Below are positions 43,567 to 51,216 of a DNA stretch of 64,000 nucleotides, in pieces (position 1 is the stretch's first letter; each line of letters begins with the position of its first letter). Both the position numbers and the translations under genes were made by a program. Below the pieces are notes generated by a model. The model made no database searches. It was given only the letters and a program-made list of their open reading frames with translations, and was not told the DNA's origin. Origin of the DNA: Haloarchaeobius sp. FL176 (GTDB lineage: Archaea > Halobacteriota > Halobacteria > Halobacteriales > Natrialbaceae); the NCBI RefSeq assembly GCF_024609245.1, contig NZ_JANJYH010000003.1, positions 186,001 to 250,000 on the forward strand, written 5' to 3'.

Positions 43567-44640
43567 TCAGAACAGGTCGTCGAGCTCGTCGTTCTGGAAG
43601 GCTGCGGTGTGGTCGACCTGCTCCTGTTCCTCCTGTGCCTCCCTCGCGCGCTCCATGAACTCGTCGATGCGCGGGGAGCGTTCGACGCCGCCGAGCAGCA
43701 CCAGCGCGGCGATGCGGTCGGAGTCGAGCGGGAAGTCACCGCCGCGGACCTGGAGGCTGCCGGTCTGGTCCTCGACCCAGCTCCGGGCGCGCTCGACGCC
43801 CTTGCGGGGGATGGCGTCCGGCCGACCGGCGACGACGAGGAGGGCCGCGTCCGCCGTCACCGCGTCGGGGAGGCTCGTCCCGGTGAACAGCGCCGAGCGC
43901 GTGATGCTCGTTACCGCGTTGATGTTGTCCTCGGCGTCCTCGCCGCCGGCCGCGCTGGCGTAGCCGACGCAGGCGATGCCGCCCTCGCGCAGCGTGTTGA
44001 TGATCTCCGAGGAGTCGACGACGGACTCGCCGACGCCCTCGACGTTCTCCCCGGAGGCGAACAGCAGGCCGATGCGCTGGGCGATGTTCCGGTTGATGGT
44101 GTCGAAGGCGGCCTCGACGGACTCACCGGCGTCGTGCCAGGCGTCGTTGTCGACGAGGATGGTCGAGTCGGCCTCACGGACGATGGTCTTCAGCGAGCGC
44201 CCGGCGTTGGCCTGATACATCGAGCCCTCGCCGCGCCCGGGGAGGACGCCGAGCGTGTAGACGGGGACGTCGTAGACACGTTTCAACTCGCGGACGAGCA
44301 CGGGCGCGCCGCCGGACCCGGTGCCGCCGCCGAGCCCGGCGACGACGAAGATCGCCTCGGCCTCCGCAGTGATCTTCCCGTCGAGGCCGTCCATCACCTC
44401 GATGGCGTCCTCCTGCATCACCTCGGCCCCGAGCTCGTTGTCACCGCCGACGCCGTGACCGCGCACGCGGTCCTGGCCGATGAGCTGTGTCTCGATGTCG
44501 AGCGTCTGGAGGTCCGTCTCGGCCGTGTTCACCGCGAGCGCACCGCGGACGGCGTCGAAGTCCATCTCGTAGTCGAACTCGGCCAGGGCCTGTGTGAGCT
44601 TCCCGCCGGCCTGGCCGACACCAATCAGGACGACTTTCAT
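43567..44640 (-). CDS. CetZ-like tubulin/FtsZ-family GTPase
   Basis: A 357-residue tubulin-superfamily protein. The N-terminus MKVVLIGVGQAGGKL, the GTP loop VAGLGGGTGSGGAP (about 99-112, with the GGGTGSG signature), the NINRNIAQRIGLLF region and the DNINAVTSI T7-type loop are all present. The N-terminal motif is that of CetZ rather than FtsZ. CetZ proteins control haloarchaeal cell shape and motility. The C-terminus is acidic with a long charged helix and ends NDELDDLF. It shares a divergent promoter region with the pilus-like cluster. Confidence 0.88.
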   Translation of the reverse strand: MKVVLIGVGQAGGKLTQALAEFDYEMDFDAVRGALAVNTAETDLQTLDIETQLIGQDRVRGHGVGGDNELGAEVMQEDAIEVMDGLDGKITAEAEAIFVVAGLGGGTGSGGAPVLVRELKRVYDVPVYTLGVLPGRGEGSMYQANAGRSLKTIVREADSTILVDNDAWHDAGESVEAAFDTINRNIAQRIGLLFASGENVEGVGESVVDSSEIINTLREGGIACVGYASAAGGEDAEDNINAVTSITRSALFTGTSLPDAVTADAALLVVAGRPDAIPRKGVERARSWVEDQTGSLQVRGGDFPLDSDRIAALVLLGGVERSPRIDEFMERAREAQEEQEQVDHTAAFQNDELDDLF

Positions 44641-44702
44641 GTCGGAACTCTCCGTGGACGACGGGTGTAAACGTTCCGACGAATCGTTTTTGTGGGATGC
44701 CG

Positions 44703-44716
44703 CGGCCAGAGCGGTC
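44703..44716 (+). promoter_or_regulatory. Shared start-site motif A (coiled-coil gene)
   Basis: CGGCCAGAGCGGTC directly precedes ATG 44717, with TATA-like CGTTTTTGTG centred 27 bases upstream of the ATG. The first nine bases are identical to the motifs at 45741 and 49451. Confidence 0.55.
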
Positions 44717-45277
44717 ATGCCCGACGCCCTCGACGACAGGCTCCGCGCCGTCGAACGTGCGCTGGACGGCTCAGACGACCGTGCCGCGAGCGTGACGACA
44801 CCGCCTGACGAGGCGAGCACCCCTCGGCAGTCGGCACCGCCACACGCGAGAGACGGCGACCAGTTCGACGACCTCGAGTCGCGCCTCGACGCAGCCGAGA
44901 CGGCCATCGCGGACCTCGAAGCCGCGGTCCAGGCGCTCCGTGGCTACGCCGGCAAGGTCCGGTCGGTCGACGAGCGGGTCGAGGAGCGTGCCGACGCTGC
45001 GCTCGCCGCGGTCGAGACGTTGGAGAACCGCGTCGACGAGTTGGAGTCGGCGTCGACGCCGGTGCCAGAACGCCGGGACGCCGGTCGCGACGAACCCTGT
45101 CCCCACTGTAGTGGCCAGCGCGACGACGGCCCGCAAGCCGAGGAGCCGCCAGCCGGGGGTCGACGCGAGCGGACGCTCGACGCCGGGTGGCCGACCTCGC
45201 CCGCACCGCGCTTCGAACGCGAGGACGACAGCGACCCGACCCCGGGGGTGCTCGCCCGGCTCCGGGAGCGGCTGTGA
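44717..45277 (+). CDS. Coiled-coil zinc-motif protein (pilus-like cluster, gene 1)
   Basis: A 186-residue protein, probably DUF7310-like. A heptad-rich coiled coil covers about 52-115 (LESRLDAAETAIADLEAAVQ, VDERVEERADAALAAVETLE). It is followed by a cysteine pair CPHCSG and a Pro/Asp-rich tail. No signal peptide or membrane helix is present, so it is cytoplasmic. It ends in GTGA overlap with the next gene. In this context it could be a scaffold for the ATPase, but there is no direct evidence. Confidence 0.65.
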   Translation: MPDALDDRLRAVERALDGSDDRAASVTTPPDEASTPRQSAPPHARDGDQFDDLESRLDAAETAIADLEAAVQALRGYAGKVRSVDERVEERADAALAAVETLENRVDELESASTPVPERRDAGRDEPCPHCSGQRDDGPQAEEPPAGGRRERTLDAGWPTSPAPRFEREDDSDPTPGVLARLRERL

Positions 45278-45729
45278 CGCGAGTCGTCCTCGCGGTCGCC
45301 GTCACGCTCGCCCTGTTCGCCGTCGCCGCCCCCGCCGCAGCCGAGGCCCGCGAGTACCGGAGCGACCGCGTCGTCGCCACGGAGCTGACGACCCTCGAAC
45401 GCGCCGGGACGGCACTGCTCGACAGGGAGGACCCGACGCCGGACCCAGCGACCGGCGCACGCCGATTCGTCACGCTCCGGGTGCCGGGCGAGAGCTGGAC
45501 GACGGCGCGCGTCGACTGGGTCGCACTCGGCGGCCGGCCCGGCTCCGCGACCCCCGACCCGCACCTCGTCGCGTACGCGGTCACCGGCGGCGAGCCTCGA
45601 ACTATCGAGCTCCCGTTCCCGCTCCGCACCGGCGGCGAGGGGCCGCTCGTGCTAGAGGGCGGCGGGCACCACGAACTCCGACTGTCGCTCGCGCCGAACG
45701 GGGTCCGTGTCCAGCGAACTGGAGTTTAA
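45274..45729 (+). CDS. Secreted protein (pilus-like cluster, gene 2)
   Basis: A 151-residue protein starting at GTG 45274 inside the previous stop. A Sec-type signal peptide (TRVVLAVAVTLALFAVAAPAAAEA) precedes a small beta-rich domain with a repeated pattern of Arg/Thr strands (ERAGTALLD, TLRVPGESWTTARVDW, YAVTGGEPRTIELPFPL). I recall DUF7311-type proteins at this position in other haloarchaea. It lies outside the membrane, possibly as an accessory of the assembly machine. Confidence 0.65.
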   Translation: MTRVVLAVAVTLALFAVAAPAAAEAREYRSDRVVATELTTLERAGTALLDREDPTPDPATGARRFVTLRVPGESWTTARVDWVALGGRPGSATPDPHLVAYAVTGGEPRTIELPFPLRTGGEGPLVLEGGGHHELRLSLAPNGVRVQRTGV

Positions 45730-45740
45730 ACCGGAACGGG

Positions 45741-45754
45741 CGGCCAGAGTCGGC
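45741..45754 (+). promoter_or_regulatory. Shared start-site motif B (ATPase gene)
   Basis: CGGCCAGAGTCGGC ends at the base before ATG 45755 and is identical over all 14 bases to the motif at 49451-49464. GTTTAAACC (45723-45731) is the matching TATA box, so the ATPase gene has its own leaderless promoter inside the cluster. Confidence 0.6.
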
Positions 45755-47674
45755 ATGGAAGTACTCCGTTCGCTGCTGACCGACGATCAGGAGCGCTGTG
45801 GCTGCCGGCCCACGTTCGAGCCCGACCGGCTGCTGGTCGACGCGAGCGACTGCGACGGGCGGGGGGACCTCGCGACCGAGCAGGACTGCCGCGCCACCGT
45901 CGTCGGCGCTCTCGCCTCGCGCGACGCCGACCGCGTTGTCTGTCGGGCCGACGGCCTGGACCGCGCCTACGAGGACGACGCCGCGGCGCTGCTCGTCGCC
46001 GCCGGGCGCTTCGCCGAGACCGTCGCCCACCGCGACCCGGCCCTGGCCGAACGGGCGGAACGGGACCCCCTCCGTGCGGCAGCTGACGCGGAGGCTCGCA
46101 CCGGCCAGGTCGCCGATGCGGCCGCCGAGACGGGCCTCGCACTCGCCGCAGAGCGTGCCCGCGAGTTTACGTCGACAGATTCGGAGCACAGCCCGTACGA
46201 GGCAGTCCTCCGGCCGTACGTCGGCCCGTCACTGGCCCGTGCCAGGGTCGCTGCGACGCCACCACCGGGCGCGACGCTGCTCGGAGCCCGCGAGACGGAC
46301 ACGGACGCAGCGGTCCGCGAGTACGAGGATACAGCCGGACGACGTCGCTACCACGTCGAGCCCGCCGAGCACCGGCTGGACGGTGCGAGCCTCCGGACGC
46401 TCGACGCCGCCTACGAACGGCTCGCGTCGGGCACCCGGGAGACGGACGGAGGCGGCCAGCGGGCACCGGGACGGGCCGTTCGTACCGTCGCAGGGGACGA
46501 CGACCCGGTCGAGACGCTCTCGGCGGTCCTGCGGAAGCACACCCGTGGCTACGGCGTGCTGACCGACTGCTTCGCCGACGACGCGGTCTCGGACGTGTTC
46601 GCCTCCGCGCCGGTCACCGGGACACCGCTCCGGGTCACGGCCGACGGCCACACGATGCCGACGAACGTCCGACTGACCGCGGACGGCGCGGCGGCGCTCG
46701 CCTCGCGCTTCCGTCGCGAGAGCGGCCGCGCGTTCTCCAGAGCCAGCCCGACGCTCGACGCGACGGCGACCGTCGCCGGCACCCAGGTCAGGGTCGCGGG
46801 GGTCACCGAGCCGGTGAGCGACGGCTACGGCTTCGCATTCCGGCGCTCGGGGACCGAGGCGTGGACGCTTCCACGGCTCGTCGCGGTCGACTCGGTGACG
46901 CCGCGAGCCGCCGCGGTGCTCTCGCTGGCCGTCGAGCGTGCTGCCGCGACGCTCGTCGCCGGGACCCGCGGCGCTGGCAAGACCACGACCCTCGGCGCGC
47001 TGCTCTGGGAGCTGCCCGTCGAGACGAGAACCGTCGTCATCGAGGACACGCCCGAACTCCCCGTCGCGAGCCTGCAGACACACGGCCGGGACGTGCAGGC
47101 ACTCCGGACCGCGACTGACGACGGGCCGAGCGTCGCCCCGGACGAGGCACTCCGGACCGCACTCCGACTGGGGGAGGGTGCCCTCGTCGTCGGCGAGGTC
47201 CGCGGCGAGGAGGCCCAGGTGCTGTACGAGGCGATGCGCGTCGGCGCGAGCGGGAGTGCGGTGCTGGGGACCATCCACGGCGACGGCGGCGCGGACGTCC
47301 GAGAACGCGTCGTCTCGGACCTCGGCGTGCCGGTGTCCTCGTTCGCCGTCACCGACCTCGTCGTCACGCTCCGGCCGCTCGACACTCCTGATGGAAGCGT
47401 TCGGCGCGTCTGCCGCATCGAGGAGGTCCGCGCCGTCGGGGACGACGGCGTCACCTTCGCGCCGCTGTTCGAACTCGACGGCCGCACGCTCGAATCCACG
47501 GGGCGCATCGACCGTGGCGAGAGCCAACTCGTCGCGACGCTCGCTCGTCCCGGCGAATCCTACGCAGACGTGCGAACGCAGGTGGTAAAGCGCGCCGACG
47601 CCATCGCCTCGCTGGCCGAGGACGGGCGGACCGGTCCCGAAGCGATGGCACCTGTAGCGGGTGGACGGCCGTGA
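45755..47674 (+). CDS. PilB/TadA-type secretion ATPase (pilus-like cluster, gene 3)
   Basis: A 639-residue type II/IV secretion ATPase. The C-terminal motor domain has Walker A VAGTRGAGKTTT near 401-412, the Asp box VVIEDTPELPV, Walker B ALVVGEVRGEEAQVL near 477-490 and the His box LGTIHGDGGADVRERV. The N-terminal 260 residues are a long family-specific region. The archaeal version powers assembly of pili or archaella. ATG 45755 is chosen over 45707 because a TATA box and the shared motif sit directly upstream. It overlaps the next gene by 4 bases. Confidence 0.92.
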   Translation: MEVLRSLLTDDQERCGCRPTFEPDRLLVDASDCDGRGDLATEQDCRATVVGALASRDADRVVCRADGLDRAYEDDAAALLVAAGRFAETVAHRDPALAERAERDPLRAAADAEARTGQVADAAAETGLALAAERAREFTSTDSEHSPYEAVLRPYVGPSLARARVAATPPPGATLLGARETDTDAAVREYEDTAGRRRYHVEPAEHRLDGASLRTLDAAYERLASGTRETDGGGQRAPGRAVRTVAGDDDPVETLSAVLRKHTRGYGVLTDCFADDAVSDVFASAPVTGTPLRVTADGHTMPTNVRLTADGAAALASRFRRESGRAFSRASPTLDATATVAGTQVRVAGVTEPVSDGYGFAFRRSGTEAWTLPRLVAVDSVTPRAAAVLSLAVERAAATLVAGTRGAGKTTTLGALLWELPVETRTVVIEDTPELPVASLQTHGRDVQALRTATDDGPSVAPDEALRTALRLGEGALVVGEVRGEEAQVLYEAMRVGASGSAVLGTIHGDGGADVRERVVSDLGVPVSSFAVTDLVVTLRPLDTPDGSVRRVCRIEEVRAVGDDGVTFAPLFELDGRTLESTGRIDRGESQLVATLARPGESYADVRTQVVKRADAIASLAEDGRTGPEAMAPVAGGRP

Positions 47675-49431
47675 GCACCCTGGTCGCCGCAGCCGTTCGA
47701 GCGCTGGCCCGTGGCTACCCGTGGCCGGTCGAGCCGAGCGACGACCTCACTCGAGCACTCGGCTTTGTCGGAAGCGACCTCGACGCCGCGACGGTCGTCC
47801 GGGCGGGCTACGTCGCCGGCACGCTGGCGGCACTCGCCGGCACCGCCGCCGCAGTCGTGCTCTCGCTCGCGTCGATGACCGTCCCGCTGGTGGCCGCCGC
47901 CTCCGGGCTCGCAGCGACACACGTCGTCCACGCTACCCCGGGAGCACTGGCCAGGGCTCGCCGGACGGCAGCTCTCGGCGATGCACCGGGCCTCGTCGGG
48001 CGTGCCGTCCTGCGGATGCACGTCGAACCGGCCGCCGAGCGTGCCGCCGCCTTCGCCGCCGAGACCGACGACGGGCCGTTGGCGCGGAGCCTCGCGGCCC
48101 ACGTTCGAGGTGCCCGCGGCGGGCCCGGCTCCGGGCTCGGCAGCTTCGCTGACGAGTGGGGCGAGGAGTTCCCCGCGCTCCGTCGAGCCCTCCACCTCGT
48201 CGACGCGGCCGCCGACGCGCCGTCGGGGGAGCGAGGACGGAGCCTCGACCGGGCGATGACCGCCGTCACGCGCGGGACCCGCGACCGGATGGCCGAGTTC
48301 GGTGCCCGCATCCAGGGGCCAGCGACCGGGCTCTACGCTTTCGGCGTGCTCCTGCCGCTCGCGCTCGTCGCCGTGCTCCCCGCAGCACGGGTCGCCGGCG
48401 TCCCGGTCACCGTCGGCGCGCTGGTACTGGTTTACGACGTGGCGCTCCCCGGGTGCCTGCTCGCCGCGAGCGGCTGGCTGTTCACCCGTCGTCCGGTGGC
48501 GTTTCCGCCACCGTCGGTGCCGCGCTCGCACCCCGACGTGCCCGACCATCCAGGGCGCGCGGTCGCCGTCGGACTCGGTGCCGGCCTCGCGAGCGCGGCG
48601 CTGGCAGCTGTCGTCGCACCGGCGTGGGCGCCACCGCTGGTCGGCGTCGCGATGGGGGCCGGCGTCACACTCCTCGTCCGCTATCGCCCCATCGCGGCGG
48701 TCAGGGACCACGCGCGGGCCGTCGAGGCGGGCCTCGTCGATGCACTCTACCTCGTCGGCCGACGCGTGAGCGAGGGGACCGCCGTCGAGTCGGCCGTCGA
48801 ACGGGCCGCCGCGGAGGTCGAGGGCGAAACCGGTGCGACCTTCGCCACGGCCGCCGACCGCCAGCGCCAGCTCCGCGTCGGCGTCGAGCGCGCGTTCCTC
48901 GGCGACCACGGCGCGCTCGCGGACGTACCGAGTCCACGGGCGAGGGGGACCGCCACCCTGCTCGGCCTCGCTAGCGAGGAGGGCGCGCCGGCGGGGCGGG
49001 CACTCGTCTCGATGGCCGACCACCTCGCCGACCTGCAGGCGCTCGAACGCGAGTGCCGGCACGACCTCGCCCGCGTGACGGGCACGCTCGCCAGCACGGC
49101 GACGACGTTCGGCCCGCTCGTCGCCGGTGCGACCGTCGCCCTGGCGGCGGGGATGGGCGGCGACGCCGGCGGGGGAGCTGCGGCAGGACTCGGTGGCCGA
49201 GGTGGAGGAACAGCGAGCAGTGCCACAGGCGTCCCGCCGCTCCCGACGGCCGAGCTCGGCCTGGTCGTCGGGATATACGTCTGTCTGCTGGCGGTCGTCC
49301 TCACCGTTCTCTCGACCGGACTCCGCCACGGTCTCGACCGCGCCCTCGTCGGCCATCACGTCGGCCGCGCGCTCCCGACCGCCGTCTGCGTCTACGTCGG
49401 AAGCGTCGTCGCTGCGGGCGTCCTCGTCTGA
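47671..49431 (+). CDS. TadC/T2SSF-type membrane platform (pilus-like cluster, gene 4)
   Basis: A 586-residue integral membrane protein starting at GTG 47671. It contains two GspF/TadC domains: the first around residues 30-265, the second around 290-580, each with hydrophobic helices (LYAFGVLLPLALVAVLP, VGIYVCLLAVVLTVLS) and an amphipathic cytoplasmic bundle (GRRVSEGTAVESAVERAAAE). In type IV pili and Tad systems this protein anchors the ATPase and receives pilin. The arrangement directly after the ATPase is the usual archaeal pair. Confidence 0.9.
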   Translation: MSTLVAAAVRALARGYPWPVEPSDDLTRALGFVGSDLDAATVVRAGYVAGTLAALAGTAAAVVLSLASMTVPLVAAASGLAATHVVHATPGALARARRTAALGDAPGLVGRAVLRMHVEPAAERAAAFAAETDDGPLARSLAAHVRGARGGPGSGLGSFADEWGEEFPALRRALHLVDAAADAPSGERGRSLDRAMTAVTRGTRDRMAEFGARIQGPATGLYAFGVLLPLALVAVLPAARVAGVPVTVGALVLVYDVALPGCLLAASGWLFTRRPVAFPPPSVPRSHPDVPDHPGRAVAVGLGAGLASAALAAVVAPAWAPPLVGVAMGAGVTLLVRYRPIAAVRDHARAVEAGLVDALYLVGRRVSEGTAVESAVERAAAEVEGETGATFATAADRQRQLRVGVERAFLGDHGALADVPSPRARGTATLLGLASEEGAPAGRALVSMADHLADLQALERECRHDLARVTGTLASTATTFGPLVAGATVALAAGMGGDAGGGAAAGLGGRGGGTASSATGVPPLPTAELGLVVGIYVCLLAVVLTVLSTGLRHGLDRALVGHHVGRALPTAVCVYVGSVVAAGVLV

Positions 49432-49450
49432 GGGTTCAAGTACGAACACG

Positions 49451-49464
49451 CGGCCAGAGTCGGC
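49451..49464 (+). promoter_or_regulatory. Shared start-site motif C (gene 5)
   Basis: CGGCCAGAGTCGGC is identical to the motif before the ATPase gene and again ends right before the ATG (49465). GGTTCAAGTACG, around 49433-49444, is the TATA-like element. It shows that the second half of the cluster can be transcribed separately with the same control. Confidence 0.6.
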
Positions 49465-49941
49465 ATGTTCGACGCACCACCCGACGCCTGGTACACCTGT
49501 GTCGCCGTCGCGCTCGCCAGCGTCGCCGTCACCGGCGTCGCGACGGACCTGCCCAGCCAGCCCGCACCTGACGCGGCCGCCGCCGCGAACACCGTCGACG
49601 CCGTCGCCGGCTCGACCTACGCGAGCGCCGCCGAGCATCCCCTCGACGCAGACCGGGTCCGGCTCCGCCCGCAGCGGCTCGCGCTCCGGACCGACGGCGA
49701 GACGAGCCACGCGACGTTCGCGTTCGGGCCCGTCGTCCCCGTCGGCGACGATCCCGCGCTCGCTCGAGTCGCGCGTGGCGTCCCCCCGGGGCGGGCGTTC
49801 GCCTCGCTGACCGCCTTCGAGGCGGCCATCGAGACCGCAAGAGAGCGTGGGAGCGCCGCCGGCTGGCGTCCTGCGGCCGACCGACTCGTCGTCAGACATC
49901 TCGAATGGGGTGACGTGGATGTCACACTGGTCGACGCGTAG
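49465..49941 (+). CDS. Membrane-anchored small protein (pilus-like cluster, gene 5)
   Basis: A 158-residue protein, probably DUF7283-like. A hydrophobic N-terminal helix (WYTCVAVALASVAVTGVA, about 9-26) anchors or exports it, followed by an outer domain rich in Asp/Arg (LDADRVRLRPQRLALRTDGE) and a helical C-terminus. The 3' end overlaps the next gene by 23 bases. No function is known. Confidence 0.65.
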   Translation: MFDAPPDAWYTCVAVALASVAVTGVATDLPSQPAPDAAAAANTVDAVAGSTYASAAEHPLDADRVRLRPQRLALRTDGETSHATFAFGPVVPVGDDPALARVARGVPPGRAFASLTAFEAAIETARERGSAAGWRPAADRLVVRHLEWGDVDVTLVDA

Positions 49942-50311
49942 GGCGCAGGTCGAGCCGACCGCCGCACTCGTCGCCGTCTTCGCCGTCGCGGTCGGGCTCA
50001 CTCTGTACGCCGGCGCGCTCGACTCACTCCCTGCCGCCGAGGACTCGCGCCGGGTCGCGGAGCCAACGCTCTCGCGTGTCCACGAGTCGCTGACCGCGAG
50101 CGGTGTCGCCGATCCCGCCGAGCTGTCCGATACGCTCGCGGCCGGCCCGGACGGCTACCACGTCGCGGTGACGCTCGCAGCCGACGGCGAACGCTGGCGC
50201 GTGGGCCCGGCAGCCCCGCCGACCGCTGCGACCGCCGCGCGCCCGGTCAGCGTCCGTATCGCGGCGGGCGTGGTCGTGTCGGGCCGGCTCCGCGTGGAGG
50301 TGTGGTCGTGA
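49919..50311 (+). CDS. Pilin-like protein (pilus-like cluster, gene 6)
   Basis: A 130-residue protein starting SHWSTRRAQVEPTAALVAVF, with a hydrophobic helix from about 15 to 36. A basic stretch before RRA|QVEPTAALVAVF looks like a class III (prepilin peptidase) signal, where cleavage would leave the hydrophobic helix as the pilus-forming end. The rest is a small beta domain. I recall DUF7284 for this position; the pilin interpretation is an inference. The stop overlaps the next start (GTGA). Confidence 0.6.
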   Translation: MSHWSTRRAQVEPTAALVAVFAVAVGLTLYAGALDSLPAAEDSRRVAEPTLSRVHESLTASGVADPAELSDTLAAGPDGYHVAVTLAADGERWRVGPAAPPTAATAARPVSVRIAAGVVVSGRLRVEVWS

Positions 50312-51216
50312 GTCGCCCCACCGACAGCGGCGATGCTCGCGCCGTCAGCACGGTGCTCGACGTGGCGGTCTGCCTGCTGTTCGTCACCGCCGCCGTCGGC
50401 GTCCTCACGACGGGCGACCGACCGGTCCCGGACGACTCGAACAGCGCCGACCACGCGGCCTCGTTGCTCGGAACGACGACCGCGACGGTGCATTACGGGA
50501 CGAGTGGGGGTGGTGGCACCACCCCCGAACGCGCGACCGCCGCGTGTCGACCGGCCACCGGCGAGACGCGGCCCGATGGCTGTCGAACCGCCCACGGGAC
50601 CGTCGCGGACCTCCTCGCCCGTGCCGCAGTCGCCGACGTGGCCGACAACGAGAGCACGGACCCCTCCCAGTTCGAGCAGGGCATCCGGAACGCGACCCGG
50701 CATCGCCTCGCGGGAATCCACGCCGCCTGGCAGGTCGTCGTCACGTGGCGGGCGTACCCCGACGCACCGCTCGGTGGGCGCGTGACGGTCGGCGACGACC
50801 CGCCACCGGGCATCGACGCCCACACCGCGACGCTCCGCGTGCCCGTTGCGGAGGGGACCCCCCGTGCTCGCGCCGATGGGGACGCAGGGACCGTCGATGC
50901 AGTCGCACGGCGAGCCGCGAGCGCGACGGTCACACGCCTGTTCCCGCCCGAACCGACCCGACTCGCACTCGTGGCCGGCTCGCCGGCAGACCGCCGGACT
51001 GCCGGACGGTATCGCCGGACTGCGGCCACACTGGGTGTCGGACTCGACGGTGCTGTGGGCGACGGCTCGGTCAGGCGGGCGAACGGTATCCTCGTCGAGG
51101 CGCTCGCAGCACGATACGCGGGCGACCTCGACGCGAGAACCGACGAACCCGCCGACGCCACGGCGCTGGTCTCGGTCGAGACTGCCACGGTCACCGTCAG
51201 GACGTGGTCCGCGTGA
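50308..51216 (+). CDS. Pilin-like protein (pilus-like cluster, gene 7)
   Basis: A 302-residue protein starting at GTG 50308. Residues 7-36 again show a short polar leader, an Arg-Ala pair and a hydrophobic helix (DARAVSTVLDVAVCLLFVTA), as in haloarchaeal pilins. The outer region is Ala/Arg/Asp-rich with CRPATGETRPDGC, a likely disulfide loop. It resembles DUF7285 proteins as I remember them. It could be a minor pilin or pseudopilin; function is unproved. It ends in a GTGA overlap with the next gene. Confidence 0.6.
   Translation: MSRPTDSGDARAVSTVLDVAVCLLFVTAAVGVLTTGDRPVPDDSNSADHAASLLGTTTATVHYGTSGGGGTTPERATAACRPATGETRPDGCRTAHGTVADLLARAAVADVADNESTDPSQFEQGIRNATRHRLAGIHAAWQVVVTWRAYPDAPLGGRVTVGDDPPPGIDAHTATLRVPVAEGTPRARADGDAGTVDAVARRAASATVTRLFPPEPTRLALVAGSPADRRTAGRYRRTAATLGVGLDGAVGDGSVRRANGILVEALAARYAGDLDARTDEPADATALVSVETATVTVRTWSA

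Noticed and set aside
47560-50001. An 813-codon minus-strand frame
   Set aside because: Antisense shadow of the TadC-type gene; composition is Arg/Gly-rich and no motif is recognisable.
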